This document shows, one piece after another, positions 7,216 through 14,242 of a DNA stretch of 21,835 bases. The stretch is from contig CANRJI010000006.1 of assembly GCA_947630885.1 (NCBI GenBank), forward strand, positions 1-21,835, in the 5' to 3' direction. Below the pieces are notes generated by a model. The model was not told the DNA's origin, made no database searches, and saw only the letters and a program-made list of their open reading frames with translations. Source of the stretch: an uncultured Bacilli bacterium (GTDB lineage Bacteria; Bacillota_I; Bacilli_A; RF39; UBA660). Each line of letters begins with the position of its first letter. Positions within the stretch are counted from its first letter, which is position 1. A program made the translations under genes and the position numbers.

Positions 7216-8559
7216 CTAAATTATATCGCTATACATACTAAACATTGGAATAAATATCGCCAAAAGAACGATACCGACAATAAAAGCAAGTAAGATAATC
7301 ATAACTGGTTCGATTAAACTCTTAAGCCTTTGGACAAGATTCTTTTGTTCCTCTTCATAATAATTAGCAACATTTTCCATCATAATCCCAAGTCTACCTG
7401 TTTTTTCACCAGTTACAAGCATTTCATAGGCAATTGTTGGAAAAGCCCACTGATTATCAAAAGCCTTTGATAACCCTGCTCCTGTACTCAAATTATTAAC
7501 CGCTTCTCTAATAATATTCTTAAATATTTCATTATTTGTAACTTTTCCTAACATTTCAATACTATCAGTAATAAAAACATCGTGCCTAATCAAAGAAGAA
7601 AACGTTTTTGTAAACATTACAACTTCATTATAAATAATAACATCTTTAATGACAGGAATATGCATAACTAACCATTGAATAGCATATCTAAACTTTTTAA
7701 TATTCTTAAACATCGCAACAAAAATAATAACAAGAGCCACTAATACAAGAAGAACTTTAATAATATTATCTTGTAAAAAATTACTTAGATTTATCAAAAA
7801 AACGGTAATTGGCGGTAAGTCCGAACCCAAATCATAAAATATTGACTCAAACTTTGGTACTATAAAAATAAGTAAAAAAGTAAGTACCGCTACTGCAACT
7901 ACCAAAACGACGCTTGGATAAGTAAGTGCAGATATAATTTGCTTGCGGTTCGAATCAGCTGTTTTATAATAATGCGCCATATCATCTAATGCTTCAGTTA
8001 AATTACCAGTAAGTTCTGATGTCTTTAACATATTGATAAGAAGTTTTGGAAAAGTACCTCCCTGTCTCGATAATGCTTCACTAAAATTAGCACCCGTATT
8101 AAGTTCATATAAAATCTTCTTAAACAAATCCCTTTTCTTTGCACTTTTTGTCTGTCCTTCCAATATACTAATTGAATCCGTAAGTGGAATACCAGACTTA
8201 ATATAAGTTGATAGCTGTGTCAAAAAGAAAACCAAATCTTTATAACTCATTTCTCTTTGAAAAGAAAAGAAAGAAGCTGTCTTACTAATTTTCGTTTCCT
8301 TTATTTCGACAATTTTATAACCTTGACTCGTTAAAAAAGATTCGACGTCCATTCTTCGAAAAGCGTCAAAATATCCTTTTACCTGTTTACCATTTTTATC
8401 ATAGCAAAGATATTTATATCTCTTCTTAACTTTTGTAACGGCCTCATTTCCCGAAATGCCACGGCTTGAACTAAAAGTAGCACTGCTATTATTATTATTA
8501 TTATTACTATTATTAGTACCATTTCCATTAACAATACGTCGTTGTCCATTCACGTTCAT
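7216..8559 (-). CDS. pilC: Type II secretion / type IV pilus inner-membrane platform protein (PilC/GspF)
   Basis: A 447-residue GspF-family protein, the membrane platform on which an assembly ATPase acts. An unusual Asn/Ser-rich head (residues 11-33) precedes a small N-terminal domain (about 47-90). Two T2SSF domains follow (about 105-228 and 310-432), each with the E/G-rich signature (SELTGNLTEAL at 181 and TGEKTGRLGIMMENVA at 383). Membrane helices lie at about 215-237, 267-285 and 417-440. This is the normal PilC layout, longer than TadB or TadC, which have one domain each. The PilB/GspE ATPase that usually precedes it is absent, and the gene begins a transcription unit. The ATG follows a TAGGTGAT ribosome site, and pilD follows directly. 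Confidence 0.9.
   Translation of the reverse strand: MNVNGQRRIVNGNGTNNSNNNNNNSSATFSSSRGISGNEAVTKVKKRYKYLCYDKNGKQVKGYFDAFRRMDVESFLTSQGYKIVEIKETKISKTASFFSFQREMSYKDLVFFLTQLSTYIKSGIPLTDSISILEGQTKSAKKRDLFKKILYELNTGANFSEALSRQGGTFPKLLINMLKTSELTGNLTEALDDMAHYYKTADSNRKQIISALTYPSVVLVVAVAVLTFLLIFIVPKFESIFYDLGSDLPPITVFLINLSNFLQDNIIKVLLVLVALVIIFVAMFKNIKKFRYAIQWLVMHIPVIKDVIIYNEVVMFTKTFSSLIRHDVFITDSIEMLGKVTNNEIFKNIIREAVNNLSTGAGLSKAFDNQWAFPTIAYEMLVTGEKTGRLGIMMENVANYYEEEQKNLVQRLKSLIEPVMIILLAFIVGIVLLAIFIPMFSMYSDII
8488..8514 (-). repeat. AAT trinucleotide microsatellite coding poly-Asn in pilC
   Basis: Six uninterrupted AAT codons (8488-8505), then AGT and two more AAT codons, encode the Asn stretch near residues 16-24 of PilC. 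Slippage would change the length by whole codons and keep the frame. Confidence 0.8.
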
Positions 8560-8581
8560 ACTATCACCTATTCTACATTAC

Positions 8582-8610
8582 ATTATAACATAACTATTAA
8601 ACTTTTTTAA
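8582..8610 (-). promoter_or_regulatory. Candidate promoter of pilC-pilD
   Basis: A perfect TATAAT (8582-8587) lies 22 bases before the pilC ATG on the minus strand. The best -35 at 17 bases is TTAAAA (8605-8610), a weak match. It overlaps the -35 of the divergent promoter for the plus-strand gene. Confidence 0.5.
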
Positions 8611-8636
8611 CACTTTTTTATCCATTTTCATATATT
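8607..8636 (+). promoter_or_regulatory. Candidate promoter of the plus-strand YqfQ-like gene
   Basis: TTAACA (8607-8612) and TATATT (8631-8636) are 18 bases apart. The predicted leader would be only about 15 bases and holds a strong AGGAAGGGG ribosome site. It overlaps the pilC promoter on the other strand, so the two may interfere. Confidence 0.35.
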
Positions 8637-8657
8637 ATTTTAGGAAGGGGTATTATA

Positions 8658-9128
8658 ATGTACGGAAATGGTATGCAAGGTCCTTTTATGATGCCAAACA
8701 TGGGCTATGGTAATATGTTGCGAGCTGTTCCACCTATGGCACCAAGTATGCCCGTAAGAACAGGTGGAGGTTTAAGAGCCCTTCTTGGCTTAGCACCAGG
8801 AGGAGCTGCTCGAGGAGGAATCTTTAGTGGTCTTAGGTCCTTTAATTGGTCTGGCCTCCTAAATAACGCTTCTAAAGCATTAGGAGTCGTAAACCAAGCT
8901 ATCCCCGTTGTCAAACAAGTTGGACCAATGATGAATAACATGAAATCAATGTTAAAGATAGCTTCAGTATTCAAAGATGAAACTGATACGCGAAAGAGTG
9001 CACCATCAAATAACACTTCAGCACCAAAACAAGAAGAAAATAAAACTAAAGAAACCACTGATAATTCTCAAGATAATAATCAAAGCATAATAAAAACAAA
9101 TAATAATGAGCCAAATTTCTTTTTATAA
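8658..9128 (+). CDS. YqfQ/VrrA-like protein
   Basis: A 156-residue protein of unknown function and the only plus-strand gene here. Residues 1-60 are rich in Met, Gly and Pro (PMAPSMP, GGGLRALLGLAPGGAARGG). Residues about 60-107 (FSGLRSFNWSGLLNNASKAL, then VVNQAIPVVKQVGPMMNNMKSMLKIASVFK) match, from memory, the helical core of Bacillus YqfQ/VrrA, where a similar GLLxNxxKxLxxxQQxxPMxxxxxPxxKNxPxMxKxxxxxK pattern occurs. The tail (110-156) is a low-complexity, charged, Asn/Lys/Thr-rich linker. There is no signal peptide or clear membrane helix. Use of frame, strong AGGAAGGGG ribosome site, flanking promoter and own terminator support it as a real gene. The family call is moderate; the function of YqfQ itself is unknown. 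Confidence 0.65.
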   Translation: MYGNGMQGPFMMPNMGYGNMLRAVPPMAPSMPVRTGGGLRALLGLAPGGAARGGIFSGLRSFNWSGLLNNASKALGVVNQAIPVVKQVGPMMNNMKSMLKIASVFKDETDTRKSAPSNNTSAPKQEENKTKETTDNSQDNNQSIIKTNNNEPNFFL

Positions 9129-9139
9129 GAAATTTTTTT
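9113..9139 (+). terminator. Intrinsic terminator overlapping the YqfQ-like gene's stop codon
   Basis: AAATTTCTT (9113-9121) and AAGAAATTT (9127-9135) form a perfect 9-bp stem with the loop TTTAT. The T run continues to 9139, followed by ATTTTATTTG. The TAA stop (9126-9128) is split between loop and stem. The opposite strand has no T run after the stem, so it serves the plus strand only. The stem is A+T-rich, hence moderate strength. Confidence 0.65.
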
Positions 9140-9644
9140 ATTTTATTTGTTTTAAATTAAATTTTTTAAATATCAAATTGAATAATAAATAAGATATTGA
9201 CGTATAAATAATTGTCATCAAAATACTTGAACTAATAATTCGAAGAAGCAAAATAAAATGATAACTAATTCCTGATGCCATACCAAGTATTATAAAAGCA
9301 AGTAAATGATAACTAATAATAACTATCAAACTAATACCATTTACTGTTAAAATATTAATTGGAAATATCTTATTAAGTATTTTAATAACAATCGCGGCTC
9401 CTAAAAATAACAATAAATTAAATAATAATGTCGAAGTATATAAAATATCAAAAAGTAATCCCATAATTATTGCTAATCCAAAATACTTTTTTTCATTTTC
9501 AAAATAAGGATAAATAATAACCAAACTAATAAGTGAATATATTGTTGCTAAAAAACTACTACTATTTAACATACTAGGAAAAATATTTGACATAAAACTA
9601 TCTAGTAAAAAAGAAATAATTAAATAAATAATAATGATAATCAC
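9138..9644 (-). CDS. mreD: Rod shape-determining protein MreD
   Basis: A 168-residue protein that is almost entirely hydrophobic, with about five membrane helices, as expected for MreD, part of the elongation complex for rod-shaped wall growth. Sequence conservation in this family is low, so the call rests on size, topology and its place after mreC. It begins with GTG, which overlaps the mreC stop (GTGA, 4-base overlap), with GGAAGAGAG upstream, so translation is coupled. Its stop codon is 9 bases from the end of the convergent YqfQ-like gene. Confidence 0.8.
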   Translation of the reverse strand: MIIIIIYLIISFLLDSFMSNIFPSMLNSSSFLATIYSLISLVIIYPYFENEKKYFGLAIIMGLLFDILYTSTLLFNLLLFLGAAIVIKILNKIFPINILTVNGISLIVIISYHLLAFIILGMASGISYHFILLLRIISSSILMTIIYTSISYLLFNLIFKKFNLKQIK

Positions 9645-10501
9645 TCGGCCACTCTCTTCCTTTTCAAAATACTGACAAAATTAATATCACTAAAATCAGC
9701 CGCTGGTTTTACTTTAATAATTTTCCCTAAATCGTAAGAATCTGTTCCAATTTCTGTAACTTGTCCAATCAAAATACCTGAAGGGAAAATACCACCTAAT
9801 CCCGAAGTATAAACAAAGTCTCCAATCGAAACACTAAGTGTATTACTAATTCCTTCAACTTCTAACAAATTACTCTTATAGTCATAGCCATTAATAACCC
9901 CATATATATTATAATCTCCATTACTTATATTAACCGATATTTTATTATTCGTATCACTTGTCGTAATAAGTCTAACATCAGAGGTAAAAGTTGTCGTTCT
10001 AATAACTTTTCCAATAAGACCTTTAGCATTAATAACAATCATATCTTTATCGACACCATTATAAGTTCCTTTATCAATCGTAATCGTATTATACCAGTAT
10101 CCAATATTACGACTTACTACTGTTGCATTTAAATATTCATAATCAGTAAGTGTATAATCAATATTTAACTCCTCTTTAAGTTTTTCTAGTTGTCTACGAA
10201 GTTCCATATTTTCACTTTCTAAAGAGTCCGCTCTCTCAATAGATGTTTTCAAAATATCATTTTCTTCCCTAACATCTTTTAATTCATTATATTCCTTAAA
10301 TTTATCTGATACAAAATTAAAAGGCGACATCACTACTCTTTCCACATATACAAGAGCATCTCGTAAAAAAGATTCAACATGACTAAGTTTTCTATTTCCT
10401 TTAAGAGTAAAAGAAAAAATAACCAAGATAATTACAACTACCAAAACTATTAAAACAGCAATCAATTTTTTCGATATTTTCTTCTTTCTCTTTCCGAGCA
10501 T
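9641..10501 (-). CDS. mreC: Rod shape-determining protein MreC
   Basis: MreC is a bitopic protein that links cytoskeletal MreB, MreD and the penicillin-binding proteins of the elongasome. The 286 residues show a basic N-terminus, one membrane helix (about 13-32), a coiled coil (about 66-113, with ENDILKTSIERADSLESENM) and the beta-barrel periplasmic-type domain (about 120-280) with GLIGKVI and SGLGGIFPSGILIGQV, typical MreC signatures. An in-frame GTG nine bases upstream (10510) is only two bases from the AGGA ribosome site, so the ATG at 10501 (spacing 11) is preferred. mreD overlaps it. mreB, which normally precedes mreC, is missing; radC lies 59 bases away instead. Confidence 0.92.
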   Translation of the reverse strand: MLGKRKKKISKKLIAVLIVLVVVIILVIFSFTLKGNRKLSHVESFLRDALVYVERVVMSPFNFVSDKFKEYNELKDVREENDILKTSIERADSLESENMELRRQLEKLKEELNIDYTLTDYEYLNATVVSRNIGYWYNTITIDKGTYNGVDKDMIVINAKGLIGKVIRTTTFTSDVRLITTSDTNNKISVNISNGDYNIYGVINGYDYKSNLLEVEGISNTLSVSIGDFVYTSGLGGIFPSGILIGQVTEIGTDSYDLGKIIKVKPAADFSDINFVSILKRKRVAE

Positions 10502-10525
10502 ATATATCACTGTCCTATCACTTTA

Positions 10526-10554
10526 ATTATATAATATTTTTCTTTAAAATAAAA
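10526..10554 (-). promoter_or_regulatory. Candidate promoter of mreC-mreD
   Basis: A perfect TATAAT (10526-10531) lies between radC and mreC on the minus strand, about 25 bases before the mreC start. At 17 bases the -35 is TTTTAT (10549-10554), which is weak. Readthrough from radC is also possible, since no convincing terminator separates them. Confidence 0.45.
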
Positions 10555-10569
10555 GGCTTTTTCACTATC

Positions 10570-11247
10570 TTACAAATTGTTATCTTCATAAAAACTATAA
10601 TAATTATTATTTCCAATAATAATATGGTCAAGTAATTTAATTCTATGTATTTCCCCTATTTCTTTAATCATCTTTGTTGTTTCAATATCGTTACGAGATG
10701 GACTAGCATCTCCTGATGGATGATTATGAATACAGATGATATAACTAGAAGATAACATATATGCTTCCTTAAATATTTCTCTTGGATGAACGACTGAATA
10801 ATTGACAGTTCCCTTAAATAATAACTTCTTACCAAGATAATTTTTCTGATTATCAAGATATACAACATAAAAAAATTCCTGTTTTTTATTTTTAAATAAA
10901 TTATGAAAATAATTAATAATCGCTTCTGGGCTTGTTAAATTAACTAATTCATTATAATTATCTTCTTCATAGACTCTTCTACCAAGTTCAACCGCTGCGA
11001 TTAATTCTATAGCTTTAATTTCACTTACTCCATCAATATTTGATAACGAACTTACTTCCATATCTCTTAGCTTACTAACACTTTCCATATTAGCAAGAAT
11101 ATTGTGGGAAATTTCCTTTAAACTTCTTTTTTTTGTTCCTGATCTTAATATTATTTCGATAAGCTCACTCGTCGAAATATTTTCTTTACCATATTTTAAT
11201 AATCTCTCTCTAGGCTTTTCCGAATCGGGAAGCATTTTCAAATTCAT
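10570..11247 (-). CDS. radC: RadC family JAMM-motif protein (MPN domain)
   Basis: A 225-residue member of the RadC/DUF2466 family. The N-terminal half has a helix-hairpin-helix region (about 64-90, LSNIDGVSEIKAIELIAAVELGRR). The C-terminal half is a JAB/MPN metalloprotease-like domain: Glu124 in KQEFFYVVYLD, then HNHPSGDASPSRND (174-187), which matches HxHx7SxxD exactly with His174, His176, Ser184 and Asp187. The metal site looks intact, but the cellular role of RadC is not settled and it is not needed for repair as once thought. The ATG follows a strong AAGGAGGA site. It lies beside the mre genes, as in many Bacilli, but here mreB is absent between them. Confidence 0.93.
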   Translation of the reverse strand: MNLKMLPDSEKPRERLLKYGKENISTSELIEIILRSGTKKRSLKEISHNILANMESVSKLRDMEVSSLSNIDGVSEIKAIELIAAVELGRRVYEEDNYNELVNLTSPEAIINYFHNLFKNKKQEFFYVVYLDNQKNYLGKKLLFKGTVNYSVVHPREIFKEAYMLSSSYIICIHNHPSGDASPSRNDIETTKMIKEIGEIHRIKLLDHIIIGNNNYYSFYEDNNL

Positions 11248-11278
11248 CTTTCATCCTCCTTCTATTTTTTTAATCTTT

Positions 11279-11306
11279 ATTATATTACAAGGAAGATAAA
11301 AGTCAA
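11279..11306 (-). promoter_or_regulatory. Promoter of radC
   Basis: TTGACT (11301-11306) and TATAAT (11279-11284) are 16 bases apart on the minus strand, a close match to a housekeeping promoter. It lies in the short gap between the PAP2 gene and radC. Only a weak A/T hairpin candidate marks the end of the PAP2 gene. Confidence 0.7.
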
Positions 11307-11318
11307 GAAAAAAGATAA

Positions 11319-11921
11319 CTAAATATACTTTTTAGCCATCTTAATATAAATAAACAAATAGACGATTGAAAAACAAAATCCACCTATAACATCAGAAGCA
11401 TAATGAACACCTAAATATATCCTACTAAATCCTATTAGTAATATTATTAACATCAAAAATATCAAAAGAGGCCATTTTACCTTTCTATTATCAACATAAG
11501 TGTAGATAAGATAAATCAAATATCCATAGAAAGCCATACTGACCATCGAATGCCCCGATGGAAAACTAAATCCATCTTCATATATAAGCATATCAAGTTC
11601 CGGTCTCGGTCTCATCCAAATAAGTTTAAGTACAAAATTCAAAATAGCAATTACTAACAAATTAATTAATACCGATAGTCCTATCTTTTTCTTTTTAACA
11701 AATACTAAGACCAAAATAGTACCAATAATCATACATAGACTATCTCCACACCAAGTAATAACTTTTACTATTGGTGTCAAATTATCTCGTACCAAATTAG
11801 ATGCTAAATCTTGAACCATTTTATCTATAACCATACTTTTATCATTAAAAACATTTATAGCAATAACAGAAAATATTAGTAGCAGACCCAAAATAATAAT
11901 TATTTTTCCATACTTTTTCAT
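11319..11921 (-). CDS. PAP2 family membrane phosphatase
   Basis: A 200-residue integral membrane acid phosphatase of the PAP2 superfamily with all three motifs: KLIWMRPRP (Lys99 to Pro107, KX6RP), PSGH (121-124) and SRIYLGVHYASD (Ser166, Arg167, His173, Asp177). About six membrane helices surround an active site facing outward. Family members dephosphorylate phosphatidic acid, phosphatidylglycerol phosphate or undecaprenyl pyrophosphate (BcrC-like); given the many wall genes nearby, the last is an attractive guess, not shown by the sequence. It is the last gene of the rlmD-DUF1287-DUF4186-PAP2 set, 9 bases after the previous stop, with a weak ribosome site. Confidence 0.92.
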   Translation of the reverse strand: MKKYGKIIIILGLLLIFSVIAINVFNDKSMVIDKMVQDLASNLVRDNLTPIVKVITWCGDSLCMIIGTILVLVFVKKKKIGLSVLINLLVIAILNFVLKLIWMRPRPELDMLIYEDGFSFPSGHSMVSMAFYGYLIYLIYTYVDNRKVKWPLLIFLMLIILLIGFSRIYLGVHYASDVIGGFCFSIVYLFIYIKMAKKYI

Positions 11922-11930
11922 TTTTTTAAA

Positions 11931-12308
11931 TCACTTTTCCTTTACTTTATTATATTCTTTTTCTATCCATGTCATAATAAGTAAAACAATATAGTTAATT
12001 TCATTATTCTTAAGTTCTCTTTTTGGTGATATACCATGCCACTTATATAAACATTCCCGACAGCAAGTTGCCGTTGCATGCTGAGCAATAAAAACAGGAT
12101 GTCCTCGCATTGGAGTCTGTTTTCCATCATTTACAATTGGATAGTTAGAAAGTCTTACTAAAATAAAATCATAAGCGTGCTTCCTAATCGTATTTAATCC
12201 TTTATCATCAATATAATTAACTTCCTTTTTACCAAGTTTAAATCGAGATCTAAATTCTGATTTTTTAAGTTCTTCCAGTTTTTTATCAATAATTTCTTCC
12301 TTTGTCAT
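11931..12308 (-). CDS. DUF4186 family protein
   Basis: A 125-residue soluble protein matching, from memory, the DUF4186 family over nearly its full length. The core is strongly conserved: KFRSRF-like FRSRFKL (19-25), a DGKQTPMRGHP run (61-71), HPVFIAQHATATCCRECLYKWH (70-91). His70, His77, Cys82, Cys83, Cys86 and His91 could form a metal site, which is inference. The function is unknown. It sits between the DUF1287 and PAP2 genes with short gaps (9 bases each), so it is probably cotranscribed with these envelope-type genes. The ribosome site before the ATG (TTAGGTAATAG) is weak. Confidence 0.85.
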   Translation of the reverse strand: MTKEEIIDKKLEELKKSEFRSRFKLGKKEVNYIDDKGLNTIRKHAYDFILVRLSNYPIVNDGKQTPMRGHPVFIAQHATATCCRECLYKWHGISPKRELKNNEINYIVLLIMTWIEKEYNKVKEK

Positions 12309-12317
12309 AACTATTAC

Positions 12318-12971
12318 CTAACTAATTCGATAGTGCCCTATTATTTCAGAACTTCTTTCCTTTAAAATATCTTCTTCATAAATAATTTGATAAGGATTAC
12401 TATGATGAATAACATAAGGAATTCCTTTTCTATTTCTCTTGTCTGATATAATTCCAATATGCTTTTTGAAAATAACAATATCTCCGCCTTGCCACTCTGA
12501 TATTTCATTAATATCTGTCGTAAGTTTAATTGCCGTATGCCTAAAATATACTTCTAAATTTCTAACTCTTCGAAAATCAATATTTTTATCAGGCTCATTA
12601 ATATCATAATCTTCACCACTATTAATTATATCATCATTTACTAAATCACGAAGATTATAGCCCGCTCCTAAAAGGCCAAAAGCTACAACATCACTACATA
12701 CTCCGTACCCATCGTCAGGGTATCCATCACTATAATAATTACTTTTATATTTTGGTCTCTTTTTAATATATTCTCTAACACTTAAAAGAATATCTTTTTG
12801 ATCATCAATTCCATCCTTATCTTCATCATTAGAACTAACATAAGTATCAATTCCAAAATGTTCATTTGTATATTTTATATGAGGAATAATATTCAAATCA
12901 TAAAGAAAATATCCTATCAATAAAACAATTATCAAAATCATAATCATCAAAAATATATGCATCTTTTTCAT
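12318..12971 (-). CDS. DUF1287 protein with N-terminal membrane anchor
   Basis: A 217-residue protein with one N-terminal membrane helix (5-27) and an outside domain of the DUF1287 type. Seen motifs: DEDKDGIDDQKD (49-60, resembling a Ca-binding loop), YGVCSDVVAFGLLGAG (89-104, Cys92), PDKNIDFRRVRNLEVYF (127-143), WQGGDIVIF (160-168), HIGIISDKR (171-179), HHS (189-191) and the final GHYR (212-215). The Cys92/His171 arrangement recalls NlpC/P60-like Cys peptidases or amidases, so a role in wall or peptide cleavage outside the membrane is plausible but unproven. It follows rlmD by 19 bases, with an AGGTGAT ribosome site. Confidence 0.85.
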   Translation of the reverse strand: MKKMHIFLMIMILIIVLLIGYFLYDLNIIPHIKYTNEHFGIDTYVSSNDEDKDGIDDQKDILLSVREYIKKRPKYKSNYYSDGYPDDGYGVCSDVVAFGLLGAGYNLRDLVNDDIINSGEDYDINEPDKNIDFRRVRNLEVYFRHTAIKLTTDINEISEWQGGDIVIFKKHIGIISDKRNRKGIPYVIHHSNPYQIIYEEDILKERSSEIIGHYRIS

Positions 12972-12990
12972 ACAATCACCTAATAATTAT

Positions 12991-14169
12991 TTATAACAAA
13001 TTTAACGTACACACACTTTCCATATGTTTGGTATTTGGAAACATGTCAAATAATGTTATATTATTTACCTTGTAATTATCTTTAAGTAAATTAATATCTC
13101 TAGCAAGCGTTATTGGATTGCAAGAAACATAGATAACTTTTTTAGCCCCACTCTTAGAAAGTAGTTCAATTGTCTTTTTATCCAAACCACTTCTTGGAGG
13201 ATCGACAGTAATAACATCTGAATTTAATAGTTCCATATCACTAACCTTTTTACATTCAAAAGAAATATTATCAATTCCATTAATCTCTTTATTCAAATTA
13301 GCACTTTTAACAGCATCACTATTAACTTCAATACCATAAACATAATCAAAATTATCCGCAAGATATATACCGATTGTTCCCGCTCCACAGTATAAATCAG
13401 CAAGTATCTTCCCCGTTCCTGCCTCTTCCTTTATCTTATCATATAATTTCGAAATCATTGATGTATTAACTTGAAAAAAAGATTCTGGATATATTGCATA
13501 AATAATATCATTAACTTTAATTCTAATATATTCGTTACCATAAATAACTTTCCCATTTAAAATAATACTTGAAACACTATTTGATTTTGTAATTAATAAA
13601 TTATTATCAATATTTCCCTTTATTACTACCATTATTTCATCAGTACCTTTAATTGTAACTTCTAAAACGCCAGATAAATTGGTACTATTAAGTATCTTCA
13701 TAACATTATTAATCTTATCATTTGCTAAAGGGCAAGATAAAACATTAATTAATTCATTACTATCATGCTTATTAAAAGCCAGTTTCCCCTTAAGTACCTT
13801 CAAAGTAATCTTATTTCGATATCCATAAATATTATCACTCCTTATTATTGAAGGTTTAATATCTAAATTAGCATATCTTTTCATAATATCACTAAATATC
13901 TCTCTTTTATATTCAAGAAGTTTATCATATCTAATATATCCAGCATCACATCCTCCACACCTATCACTGTAAGGACATTTTACTTCTATTCTATCTTCAC
14001 TTTTTTTATCAAAAGAAATAACTTCTGCCTCATTAATATTCTTTTTTTCTTTGATTACTTTAATATCGACAACTTCTGAAGGAAGAACGCCAGAAACAAA
14101 CGTAACCTTATCATTAACTTTTGTTATTCCTCTAAAATCATGTGCTAACTTATCAATTTTTACTATCAT
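12991..14169 (-). CDS. rlmD: 23S rRNA (uracil-5-)-methyltransferase, RumA/RlmD family
   Basis: A 392-residue SAM-dependent enzyme that makes 5-methyluridine in 23S rRNA (U1939 in RlmD; single RlmCD enzymes of Bacillota can also modify U747). It has an N-terminal TRAM domain (1-55), Fe-S cluster cysteines Cys65, Cys71, Cys74 and Cys146, the SAM-binding LYCGAGTIGIYLAD (259-272), DPPRSGLD (323-330), the catalytic Cys350 in VSCNPITLARD, and the general base Glu384 in FPNTKHME. All key residues are present and the length is slightly short of the usual 440-460. A TrmA tRNA methylase is unlikely because of the Fe-S and TRAM features. It begins an apparent four-gene operon with DUF1287, DUF4186 and PAP2. 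Confidence 0.93.
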   Translation of the reverse strand: MIVKIDKLAHDFRGITKVNDKVTFVSGVLPSEVVDIKVIKEKKNINEAEVISFDKKSEDRIEVKCPYSDRCGGCDAGYIRYDKLLEYKREIFSDIMKRYANLDIKPSIIRSDNIYGYRNKITLKVLKGKLAFNKHDSNELINVLSCPLANDKINNVMKILNSTNLSGVLEVTIKGTDEIMVVIKGNIDNNLLITKSNSVSSIILNGKVIYGNEYIRIKVNDIIYAIYPESFFQVNTSMISKLYDKIKEEAGTGKILADLYCGAGTIGIYLADNFDYVYGIEVNSDAVKSANLNKEINGIDNISFECKKVSDMELLNSDVITVDPPRSGLDKKTIELLSKSGAKKVIYVSCNPITLARDINLLKDNYKVNNITLFDMFPNTKHMESVCTLNLL

Positions 14170-14185
14170 TTTTCATCACGACTAT

Positions 14186-14194
14186 ATTATATCA
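14186..14194 (-). promoter_or_regulatory. Extended -10 promoter of the rlmD operon
   Basis: TGATATAAT (TGnTATAAT) on the minus strand, with the TATAAT at 14186-14191, lies about 20 bases before the rlmD ATG. No good -35 is seen at 16-18 bases, which an extended -10 can compensate. It follows the terminator of the CNNM gene directly. Confidence 0.55.
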
Positions 14195-14220
14195 AAAAAT
14201 ACCCAATAAATCTATTCATC

Positions 14221-14242
14221 AAAAAAGAAGTCCTAAGACTTC
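14221..14242 (-). terminator. Intrinsic terminator overlapping the CNNM gene's stop codon
   Basis: On the minus strand GAAGTC-TTAG-GACTTC (14227-14242) forms a perfect 6-bp stem, followed by TTTTTT (14221-14226). The loop TTAG contains the TAG stop of the CNNM-like gene, and the first arm encodes its last residues Met-Lys-Ser. It ends the transglutaminase-like/CNNM unit. Confidence 0.8.

Noticed and set aside
8705..9058. Minus-strand open frame opposite the YqfQ-like gene
   Set aside because: It is a shadow of the plus-strand gene; that gene has a strong ribosome site, a terminator and a recognisable core, and the opposite frame has none.
10668..10868. Short minus-strand open frame inside radC
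   Set aside because: It lies within radC in another frame and crosses the conserved JAMM region.
11102..11299. Plus-strand open frame across the start of radC
   Set aside because: It overlaps radC and its promoter and shows no ribosome site or family pattern.
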